In this document: piece after piece, positions 5,552-11,882 of the stretch
How positions within the stretch are numbered: position 1 is the stretch's first letter
Layout: each line of letters begins with the position of its first letter
Source: Bacteroidales bacterium
GTDB lineage: Bacteria; Bacteroidota; Bacteroidia; Bacteroidales; JAADGE01
Assembly: GCA_029934265.1 (NCBI GenBank)
Contig: JAOZMN010000059.1
Span: 1 to 11,882 of the forward strand
DNA: 11,882 nucleotides
Reading direction: 5' to 3'
Notes under the pieces: model-generated
The model's database searches: none
Told to the model about the DNA's origin: nothing
What the model saw: the letters and a program-made list of their open reading frames with translations, nothing else
Translations under genes and position numbers: made by a program

Positions 5552-8500
5552 ATGAAAAATAAAAATTTACTTAAATTATTGAGTATTATTATTGCTTTTA
5601 TAGGCATTAACACATCAGCTTACTCACAATGTGATACTTATCCGACTGCTGATGCAGGTTTGGACAGTAATATTTGCGGAAATAATCTCCAGCTCCTTGC
5701 AGTCCAATCTCCTGCCGGAAGTATAGGTACTTGGACTGTAATTTCCGGGAGTGCTGTATTTTCCGATAATACATTTTACAATACTTATGTTTCCGGTTTG
5801 GCAACTCCAACAAATATCTTGGAATGGACAACTACAAACGGAATATGCAGTTCGACCGACCAAGTAACAATAAATACCGATATACTTACAATAGATGCCG
5901 GACTTGATGCAACAACTTGTTCGGAGAATTTTATTATGAACGGAGAGTATTTTGAAAGCGGAGCAACTTGGTCTATTATTTCCGGTTCCGGAACATTTAC
6001 AAATCCTAATTCCTATAATAGCGCGGCTGTCGGCTTATCGCCGGGAGCAAATAAATTTCGTTGGTCAGTTACTGATTCAGGCTGTTCCGGCTATGGAGAG
6101 GTAACCATAACAAATAATGCTGTTACTGCAACTGCCGGCAGCAATCAGAATGTATGCTCAGATATAGTTACAATGTCTGCAACTAATCCCGTAGGTGGAG
6201 CAACAGGTACTTGGACTCTTTCAAACGGTGGCGGAACCATTATCAGTCAAAATAACGCTACTACACAAATTACAAACTTATCCGCCGGACTTAATTCTTT
6301 TACATGGACAGTAGATAATGGTGTTTGCAGTGCTTTTGAAGTTGTTGAAATAACAAACAATGCACCAAGTACAGCAGTAGCAGGAAATGATAGTGAAGAA
6401 TGTGTTAATAATGCAAGTCTGACTGCTAATATGCCGTCAATAGGTACAGGTACATGGTCGCTCATTTCCGGAGGAGGAACTTTTTCCAATCCCAGTTCGT
6501 ATATGACTTCCGTAAACGGAATGCCAAACGGAGCAAACACTTATCGTTGGACGATTGTAAACGGAATTTGTGAAAGTTATGACGATGTTATTATAACAAA
6601 TCATAGCGTAGCAGCAACAATCGGCAGTGATTTTAATACTTGTTATGAAAACGAAACATTAAATGCAACATCTCCTACTTTCGGAGCAGGTACTTGGACT
6701 ACCATATTCGGTAGTGCTGTCGTTACAAATCAAAATCAATATAATTCTACTGTTACCGGCTTATCGTCCGGAACCAACACTTTAAGATGGACAGTAAGTG
6801 AAGGTTCTTGTACAAATTACAACGATGTAAACATTACATTTAACGGGACTGCCGTAACTCTTGGTTCGGATAAAGACCTTTGTACAGATAATACAAGCTT
6901 AAATGCACCAACTCCTTTCGGAGGTTTTACAGGTTTATGGTCTGTAATATCCGGTAGCGGTACCATTTCCGATATAAGTTCAAACAGTATAACAATAACT
7001 AATTTAGATTCAAACACAGATAATAAATTCCGTTGGGAAGTTACCGGCAACGGTTGTGCAACTTCCGATGATATAATTATAAGATATAATGTTCCTTCCA
7101 ATGCAGCTATAAATACAAGCTCTCAAATGCTGTGTGTCGATACTCTCGATATAACAGCCTCAAATCCGACAAACGGAACAGGAACTTGGGAACTTGGAAA
7201 TTTAACAGGAACCTTTACCGATGTAAATTCAAATATCACTAAACTGAAAAACATTTCAACAGGAGCAGGAACACTAAAATGGACAGTTAATTTGAACGGT
7301 TGTACAAACACTGCTCAAATTGCTTTGACCAATAATACAATAGCCTCAATAAATCCCGGAATTAATAAAAGAATTTCATCTACGATAAGTAATATTACAA
7401 ATAAAATCAGTCTTGAAGCAGCAAGTCCTTTAATCGGGACAGGTAAATGGTCAGTGATAGAAGGAGATGCAATTATTACAAACGCACTTTTACGAAACTC
7501 GAAAATCACACTCGGAAGAGGCAGAAACGTTTTACGTTGGACGATAACAAACAGTACTTGCTCCGAATATAAAGATATTATTATAATAAATGCAATAGAA
7601 GATTTAAAATCAGTTGCTACGGACGGCACTATAGACTGGGAAGAAGCAGGAGACTGGGACGGTGGTTTTATACCCGGAGAATTTGATGATGTATTTGTCA
7701 GAAACGGACAATGTATTATCAAAACTAATGCAAAATGTCGAAAATTAACAGTAGATGCCGGTAGTAATGTTCTTGTAAAAGGAGAGGGAAAGGTAATTGC
7801 ACAACTTGAAACTCAAAGTATTATAATAGAACAATTTGCAGAGAAAGGAACTGCTTCAATGACCGTTTCCGGAAGTTCAAACGTTGTTATTAAGAAAAAT
7901 GAAAACGATGTTGAAGATAACTCGAAAGTATCGACTGAATACGGTGTTATAATCGGGTCAGGAGGTTCGCTTGTAATAGAACAATTTGCAGAAAAAGGCG
8001 GAAGCGGCGAAAAAGTAAATCCCGCAATAATGACACTTAATGCCGGTGCCACAATGGTTATCGAGCAAACAGCAGAAAAAGGAAGCTCAAACGCCGGTGT
8101 TGTAAATATACGTTCGGGCGGAAGTCTTATTTTTGATGCAAATTCAGTTGCACCCGAAACAGCAGATTTAATCATCAGAAACGGCGGACTTCTTACAATA
8201 GAAGACAACTCGGGAACCGCAGACAGAGGAACACTCGAAATGGCGGCAGGACGTACAATATCCGTTTCCGACAAAACCAGCAAATTAAATATTCTCGGCG
8301 GTGAAGTTATTGTAGAAGAGGGAAATACATCAAGCAAAGTTATTACAGAAACATTTGCTTTGAACAGCGGAGCATCGTTGGTAATAGAACAATTTGCAGA
8401 AAAAACAACAGGAGTTTCCGAAGCTCATTTGCCAACCATAAGCGTGGACGGAGGATATATAATTATAGGAGATAAAGGAACTCAAAACCTTATAAACGCT

Positions 8501-9973
8501 AAACTTTATACAAGAAGTCTTACTTTAAATTCCAAAACAGTTTCCGAATTTGCAAAAGATACATCTTTAATAATGTATTCAAATTCAGGTTTATATATCG
8601 AAAACGGTACAACTCCCTCTGATGCAATTATTAATATTGAAAAAGGAAATGCAGTTACAATGTTCGACGGTTCTGAAATTGACCTTACCGACGGCACAAA
8701 ACAAGCAACTTTCACGCTCGAAAATAAAGCATCTCTTGTAAACTACAACACAAACAACACATTTGCAATAAATATAGAACACGCTTTTAAAGCCGATGAA
8801 ACTCAATATGTTACAAATCCGTTCAAAACCGCAACAGGAAGCATATTTACCGGTTCGACACTTTCATCTTGGTCGGAAACCGATAATTTATGGAATACAA
8901 TTTCGGACAGTAATAATTTGACTTCAGCAAATGCTTATAAAGTAAATTACACCACCGCAAAAACAGCAACTCTTTCAGGCACACTGAATACAGGAAGCCC
9001 GATAGTTTCTTTGCTTGCAACAGATGCCGATAAAAACGGTTGGAATTTAACCGGAAATCCTTTTACTTCCGGAATTGATTTAGAAAATATCACAAATCAT
9101 ACCGGAGCAGGAAATGCGTTTTATATTTATGATGCAACGACCAAAAATTATAAATTGTATCAAAAAGGCGGAGTGGTACTCAATGATGCAACTCAATACG
9201 TTGAAGCTTTGCAAGGATTTTTCGTAAAAGCCGAAACCGATGTCGATTTGACTTTGGACAATACGGCACAAACTCATTATTTCGGAAGCACGACCAAAGG
9301 CGGAGAGTCAATCAGTGATTTTATTAAGATAAAAGCCGAAGGAAATAATTATTCCGATGAAATGATAGTACGATTTTCAACAGATGCCGATAAAGAATCC
9401 GATAACTTGGACGCTTACAAAAAATTTGCAGACGATAGTAATGTACCGCAACTTTTCAGCACCACAGAAGCCGGTTTGGATATGGCAATAAACACACTGC
9501 CCGAAGTTACAAAATCAATGACAGTTCCGGTAAATTTCAGAGCAGGAAAATCAGGAACTTACAAAATAACCGCAAGCGATTTCCAAATGAATGATACTCT
9601 TGCTGTTATGCTCAAAGACGTTTCAAAAGGCACTTCCGTAAATCTTAAATATTTTACGAATTACAGTTTTGAATACACAACCGGTTCCGATTACGAATTT
9701 GAAATTCAACTCGGCGAAACAAATTCCGTAAATAATATTAATAATATTGAAGGACTTAATATTTTCACCTCCGACAATAAAATTAATATTCAAAAATCCG
9801 ACTTATCGCCTGTAAACGTAAAAATATTCAGCATTACAGGAAGTCTTGTTAAAGAAAAAAATATTTATACAGAAGGAACTACTACAATAAACATGAATTC
9901 TGCACAAGGAATTTATTTTGTAAAAGCTCAAAGCGGAAATAAAATTTACACTCAAAAAGTTATACTCAAATAA
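5552..9973 (+). CDS. Giant secreted T9SS cargo protein: eight Ig-like repeats, beta-helix-like stalk, C-terminal sorting domain
   Basis: This 1473-residue protein starts at ATG 5552 with a clear signal peptide (MKNKNLLKLL, hydrophobic core, cleavage near AYSQC27). Residues about 31-681 are eight repeats of about 81 residues with pattern AGxDxxxC, GTWxxISGxGTF, GLxxGxNxxRWTVxNGxC, DxVxIxN. These resemble PKD/Ig-like adhesin modules. Residues about 690-1060 start with WEEAGDWDGGFIPGEFDDVFV, like the opening of Bacteroidota beta-helix surface proteins, and continue as short Gly-rich beta rungs containing the recurring peptide IEQFAEKG. Residues about 1065-1395 hold a module with GWNLTGNPFTSGIDL and ALQGFFVKA motifs, common just before sorting domains. 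The last 77 residues (NIEGLNIFTSDNKINI to KVILK) are a divergent type A sorting domain without the usual YPNP. Likely role: a large cell-surface or matrix adhesin exported by T9SS. No enzyme motif was seen. A strong terminator follows. Confidence 0.85.
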   Translation: MKNKNLLKLLSIIIAFIGINTSAYSQCDTYPTADAGLDSNICGNNLQLLAVQSPAGSIGTWTVISGSAVFSDNTFYNTYVSGLATPTNILEWTTTNGICSSTDQVTINTDILTIDAGLDATTCSENFIMNGEYFESGATWSIISGSGTFTNPNSYNSAAVGLSPGANKFRWSVTDSGCSGYGEVTITNNAVTATAGSNQNVCSDIVTMSATNPVGGATGTWTLSNGGGTIISQNNATTQITNLSAGLNSFTWTVDNGVCSAFEVVEITNNAPSTAVAGNDSEECVNNASLTANMPSIGTGTWSLISGGGTFSNPSSYMTSVNGMPNGANTYRWTIVNGICESYDDVIITNHSVAATIGSDFNTCYENETLNATSPTFGAGTWTTIFGSAVVTNQNQYNSTVTGLSSGTNTLRWTVSEGSCTNYNDVNITFNGTAVTLGSDKDLCTDNTSLNAPTPFGGFTGLWSVISGSGTISDISSNSITITNLDSNTDNKFRWEVTGNGCATSDDIIIRYNVPSNAAINTSSQMLCVDTLDITASNPTNGTGTWELGNLTGTFTDVNSNITKLKNISTGAGTLKWTVNLNGCTNTAQIALTNNTIASINPGINKRISSTISNITNKISLEAASPLIGTGKWSVIEGDAIITNALLRNSKITLGRGRNVLRWTITNSTCSEYKDIIIINAIEDLKSVATDGTIDWEEAGDWDGGFIPGEFDDVFVRNGQCIIKTNAKCRKLTVDAGSNVLVKGEGKVIAQLETQSIIIEQFAEKGTASMTVSGSSNVVIKKNENDVEDNSKVSTEYGVIIGSGGSLVIEQFAEKGGSGEKVNPAIMTLNAGATMVIEQTAEKGSSNAGVVNIRSGGSLIFDANSVAPETADLIIRNGGLLTIEDNSGTADRGTLEMAAGRTISVSDKTSKLNILGGEVIVEEGNTSSKVITETFALNSGASLVIEQFAEKTTGVSEAHLPTISVDGGYIIIGDKGTQNLINAKLYTRSLTLNSKTVSEFAKDTSLIMYSNSGLYIENGTTPSDAIINIEKGNAVTMFDGSEIDLTDGTKQATFTLENKASLVNYNTNNTFAINIEHAFKADETQYVTNPFKTATGSIFTGSTLSSWSETDNLWNTISDSNNLTSANAYKVNYTTAKTATLSGTLNTGSPIVSLLATDADKNGWNLTGNPFTSGIDLENITNHTGAGNAFYIYDATTKNYKLYQKGGVVLNDATQYVEALQGFFVKAETDVDLTLDNTAQTHYFGSTTKGGESISDFIKIKAEGNNYSDEMIVRFSTDADKESDNLDAYKKFADDSNVPQLFSTTEAGLDMAINTLPEVTKSMTVPVNFRAGKSGTYKITASDFQMNDTLAVMLKDVSKGTSVNLKYFTNYSFEYTTGSDYEFEIQLGETNSVNNINNIEGLNIFTSDNKINIQKSDLSPVNVKIFSITGSLVKEKNIYTEGTTTINMNSAQGIYFVKAQSGNKIYTQKVILK
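5642..7594 (+). repeat. Eight tandem Ig-like coding repeats of about 240 nt
   Basis: The first Cys of each unit falls at residues 42, 123, 202, 284, 364, 444 and 528, a spacing of 79-84 residues. Each of these seven units has a second Cys near its end (NGIC, SGC, NGVC, NGIC, GSC, NGC, NGC), consistent with one disulfide per domain. Unit eight lacks the first Cys (KRISSTISN at that place) but keeps the second (STC, residue 670). Units share GTWxxxSG and RWTV cores but are diverged at DNA level, so duplication is old. Confidence 0.8.
7823..8405 (+). repeat. Recurring IEQFAEKG peptide in the beta-helix-like stalk
   Basis: IEQFAEKG (residues 759-766), IEQFAEKG (809-816), IEQTAEKG (837-844) and IEQFAEK (945-951) occur in otherwise dissimilar sequence. 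Three copies share the DNA string AATAGAACAATTTGCAGA exactly; the IEQTAEKG copy differs at several bases. Each is preceded by a hydrophobic residue pair (II, LV, MV, LV) and usually by a G(G/A)SLV or GATMV rung. Confidence 0.75.
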
Positions 9974-9996
9974 GATATTCCGACTTACTATAAACG

Positions 9997-10036
9997 AAAC
10001 TCGTGTATTTAAAAAATAAATACACGAGTTTTTTTT
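9997..10036 (+). terminator. Strong intrinsic terminator after the giant T9SS gene
   Basis: AAACTCGTGTATTT (9997-10010), a seven-base loop, and AAATACACGAGTTT (10018-10031) form a perfect 14-bp stem. A T-run to 10036 follows, 23 bp after the stop codon. The A-run inside the loop region lets it work less well in reverse, so it mainly ends the + strand T9SS transcript. Confidence 0.85.
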
Positions 10037-10053
10037 ATAATAAGAATTAATTA

Positions 10054-10095
10054 TCAAGTACTCCTACATAAGTTTTTCATGTATCAACTACTTGA
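10054..10095. repeat. Nested inverted repeat (cruciform-like hairpin)
   Basis: The outer arms TCAAGTA (10054-10060) and TACTTGA (10089-10095) enclose inner arms TACAT (10065-10069) and ATGTA (10079-10083), with a nine-base loop and 4- and 5-base internal loops. It has no T-tract and is not needed as a terminator after the stronger one at 9997. It could be a protein-binding palindrome, a small RNA structure or an element remnant; nothing in the sequence decides between these. Confidence 0.4.
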
Positions 10096-10135
10096 CAACA
10101 CCATGACTGTTAAATATATAAACAATTTCACTCTC

Positions 10136-10251
10136 TTAAACAGAGGTCGGAGACCTTAATTTATCTTTTTGTTTGATTATAGAAAGTAATTCTTTTTTGG
10201 TTTCCTCTCCTCATTTTCTATTCCTTCTAAAATTCCGTCAAAATAAGCGGT
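10136..10251 (-). pseudogene. Frameshifted 3' remnant of an unrecognised gene, cut by the MITE-like element
   Basis: On the - strand, triplets from 10251 read TAYFDGILEGIENEERKP. A run of six A (10198-10193) follows, after which the protein-like reading continues in another frame as KELLSIIKQKDKLRSPTSV and ends at TAA 10138-10136. One extra A would join the two parts. No start codon is present, and the open stretch begins two bases from the left terminus of the repeat element at 10254. The other side of the element holds the end of murA, not the missing 5' part, so the rest of the gene is gone. I do not recognise the family. Confidence 0.4.
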
Positions 10252-10253
10252 AT

Positions 10254-10384
10254 GAGTTCAGTCTAAAAAGTCGATTTTCTCGAAATCAGACCCTTAGGGT
10301 TTTAAGTAACAGATTGTAAATCAAGCATTTAAACTTGTTAGATTTTGTTAAATCAAACCATAAGGGTCTTTTTATACCGAACTC
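10254..10384. mobile_element. 131-bp MITE-like element with terminal inverted repeats
   Basis: The left end GAGTTCAGTCTAAAAAG (10254-10270) and the reverse complement of the right end CTTTTTATACCGAACTC (10368-10384) match at 15 of 17 positions. A second inverted pair lies inside: AGACCCTTAGGGTTT (10288-10302) against AAACCATAAGGGTCT (10355-10369), 14 of 15. TAT flanks both ends (10251-10253 and 10385-10387) as a possible target duplication. The interior codes for nothing, so movement would need a transposase elsewhere. The left end recurs at 3250. The family cannot be named from sequence alone. It sits 11 bp after the murA stop and could fold as a hairpin in that transcript. Confidence 0.65.
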
Positions 10385-10395
10385 TATTATGTTTT

Positions 10396-11700
10396 TTAAA
10401 TCCTGATTATTTCCGCACCAAGTGCGTTTAATCGCTTGTCGATATTTTCGTATCCTCTGTCTATCTGGTTGATATTATGAATTGTGCTTTCTCCGTTTGC
10501 CGACATTGCCGCAATAAGAAGTGCAACTCCGGCTCTGATGTCGGGTGAAGTCATTTTTGCGGCTCGCAGTGAATTTTCTCTGTTCAAACCGATAACCGTT
10601 GCTCTGTGCGGGTCGCAAAGTATTATTTTCGCCCCCATATCTATAAGTTTATCGACAAAAAACAATCTGCTTTCAAACATTTTTTGATGAATAAGTACGC
10701 TTCCTTTTGCCTGCGTAGCAACAACAAGCAGAACACTTAATATATCCGGAGTAAGTCCCGGCCAAGGAGCGTCAGCAAGTGTGAGAATCGAACCGTCTAT
10801 AAAAGTTTCTATTTCGTATTTTTCTTGTTCGGGAATAAAAATATCATCATTTTTTTCGATTACTTGTATTCCGAGTTTGCGAAAAGCATTCGGAATAGCT
10901 CCGAGTTCGGAATAAGCTACGTTTTTAATGGTAATGCTTGATTGTGTCATGGCCGCCAAACCGATAAAACTTCCAATTTCTATCATATCCGGCAATAAAC
11001 GATGTTTGCAACCGTGCAGTTCGCCGACTCCCTCTATTGTAAGCAAATTTGACCCTACTCCGGAAATTTTTGCTCCCATATTATTGAGCATCTTGCAAAG
11101 CTGTTGTATATAAGGTTCGCAAGCGGCATTGTAAATTGTAGTTTTTCCTTCCGCAAAAACAGATGCCATTAAGATATTTGCAGTTCCTGTTACAGACGCT
11201 TCTTCTAAAAGCATATATTTACCGACAAGTTTATCTGCATCAACACGATAAAAACATTTTTCTTTATCGTAAAGAAATTTTGCTCCGAGTTTTTCAAAAC
11301 CTATAAAATGTGTATCAAGTCGTCGTCTTCCGATTTTATCGCCTCCGGGACTTGGGATATATGCCTTTCCGAAACGTGCCAAAAGTGGTCCGAGTATCAT
11401 AACCGAACCTCTTAATTTTGCTCCTTGTTCAGCAAATTCGGAAGTTCTCAAATAGTCCAAATTTATTTCCGATGCTTTGAAGCTGTATGCCCCTTTTTCG
11501 ATTTTTTCAACCCGTACTCCAAGTTTATTAATCAGCAAAATCAGATTATTAACATCATGAATATCGGGAATATTCGTAATGATTATTTCTTCCTTAGTAA
11601 GAAGTGTAGCACAAATTACTTGAAGAGCTTCATTTTTAGCTCCTTGCGGTTGTATTTCCCCTCTTAATTTTCGCCCTCCGGTTATTTTAAATATCGACAT
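10396..11700 (-). CDS. murA: UDP-N-acetylglucosamine 1-carboxyvinyltransferase (MurA), Asp-type active site
   Basis: This enzyme transfers enolpyruvate from phosphoenolpyruvate to UDP-GlcNAc, the first committed step of peptidoglycan synthesis in the cytoplasm. From ATG 11700-11698 it has 434 residues, the usual length. A TTG two codons upstream (11706) is the less likely start. The EPSP-synthase-like fold motifs are present: K22-N23 in GAKNEAL, the active-site loop SPGGDKIGRRRLDTH (residues 117-131), D319 in WPGLTPDIL (E. coli D305), and the Arg in SPDIRAGVALLIAAM (E. coli R397). The catalytic Cys115 of the E. coli enzyme is replaced by Asp121. This is known to keep activity but prevent covalent attack by fosfomycin. 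A gene on the same strand ends 65 bp upstream and the two may be co-transcribed. The gene is intact. Confidence 0.97.
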   Translation of the reverse strand: MSIFKITGGRKLRGEIQPQGAKNEALQVICATLLTKEEIIITNIPDIHDVNNLILLINKLGVRVEKIEKGAYSFKASEINLDYLRTSEFAEQGAKLRGSVMILGPLLARFGKAYIPSPGGDKIGRRRLDTHFIGFEKLGAKFLYDKEKCFYRVDADKLVGKYMLLEEASVTGTANILMASVFAEGKTTIYNAACEPYIQQLCKMLNNMGAKISGVGSNLLTIEGVGELHGCKHRLLPDMIEIGSFIGLAAMTQSSITIKNVAYSELGAIPNAFRKLGIQVIEKNDDIFIPEQEKYEIETFIDGSILTLADAPWPGLTPDILSVLLVVATQAKGSVLIHQKMFESRLFFVDKLIDMGAKIILCDPHRATVIGLNRENSLRAAKMTSPDIRAGVALLIAAMSANGESTIHNINQIDRGYENIDKRLNALGAEIIRI

Positions 11701-11710
11701 AAGCAATTTA

Positions 11711-11741
11711 CAATTAACAAATTACAATGCACAATTAACAA
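11711..11741. repeat. Short direct repeat in the murA leader
   Basis: CAATTAACAA occurs at 11711-11720 and 11732-11741, with a related ATTACAATG between them. On the murA strand this reads as two TTGTTAATTG units, 21 bases apart. Similar A/T-rich short tandem repeats are frequent before Bacteroidota genes. No promoter match was found here, so read-through from the upstream gene is likely. Confidence 0.4.
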
Positions 11742-11765
11742 TATTATTTAATTTGATTAATCACG

Positions 11766-11882
11766 TTATTTTGATTTCTTTTTCTTTCGATTTTTATTAC
11801 CGGTCGAAAATTCTTTTGAACCTGAAAGTTTTATTCCTTTAGGAATATTTATCGGGTGCGATACAAGATTTTCCAAATCTTT
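11766..11882 (-). CDS. C-terminal end of the gene upstream of murA (possible DUF4290 family)
   Basis: Only the last 38 codons before TAA 11768-11766 are inside the window: KDLENLVSHPINIPKGIKLS, then a basic tail ending NRKRKKSK. The frame is open to the window edge. Lys/Arg/Asn-rich tails of this kind, directly upstream of murA, occur in the Bacteroidota DUF4290 proteins as I recall the gene order. The identification rests on position and tail composition, not on a visible domain. The function of that family is unknown to me. Confidence 0.45.
   Translation of the reverse strand, partial: KDLENLVSHPINIPKGIKLSGSKEFSTGNKNRKKKKSK

Noticed and set aside
7813..8337. Long antisense open frame (174 codons) inside the giant T9SS gene, and similar ones at 7315-7722, 6817-7101 and 4620-5111
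   Set aside because: They mirror the codon pattern of the strongly supported + strand gene, have Ser/Pro/Leu-rich composition without domains, and carry no promoter or start context.
10144..10156. Small palindrome AGGTC-GGA-GACCT
   Set aside because: Only five base pairs, and the bases are explained by the remnant's coding triplets; too short to claim a site without other copies.

Overview
The window reads as chromosomal DNA from a low-GC member of the Bacteroidota. Four things point there: two large secreted proteins carry C-terminal sorting domains of the type IX secretion system (T9SS); the six-TM/coiled-coil/SpoIIE-phosphatase architecture is typical of the phylum; the MurA has the Asp-for-Cys active site that I recall for this group; and starts lack clear Shine-Dalgarno sequences.

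Layout. (1) 1-1352, + strand: the 3' part of a polytopic GT-C type glycosyltransferase-like membrane protein, cut by the window edge. It converges on (2) 1370-2998, - strand: a membrane sensor/SpoIIE phosphatase gene. A single in-frame TAA at 2134-2132 splits it between the coiled coil and the catalytic domain, and all metal-binding Asp motifs are intact downstream of the stop. (3) 2999-3444: a degenerate intergenic island with a start-less gene remnant and a repeat-element end. (4) 3445-9973, + strand: two consecutive T9SS cargo genes. The first is a seven-bladed FG-GAP propeller with Ig-like, HYR-like and sorting domains. Its signal peptide extends upstream of any canonical start codon. The second is a 1473-residue protein with eight disulfide-type Ig-like repeats, a beta-helix-like stalk carrying a recurring IEQFAEKG peptide, a C-terminal module and a sorting domain. 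(5) 9974-10395: a strong terminator, a nested hairpin, a frameshifted gene remnant, and a 131-bp MITE-like element with terminal inverted repeats and a possible TAT target duplication. (6) 10396-11700, - strand: murA. Behind it (11766-11882) lies the end of an upstream gene, possibly the DUF4290 family by its position.

The two T9SS genes are bracketed by 38-bp direct repeats (3250-3287 and 10254-10291). The right-hand copy is the left end of the MITE-like element, so the surface-protein pair lies between two copies of the same small repeat. Each copy is adjacent to a truncated gene remnant. Together with the nonsense codon and the missing start codon, this makes 2000-3450 and 10037-10395 look like zones of gene decay around an accessory surface-protein locus, next to core genes (murA). 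No rRNA, tRNA, CRISPR array, transposase gene or T9SS machinery gene was recognised in the window.
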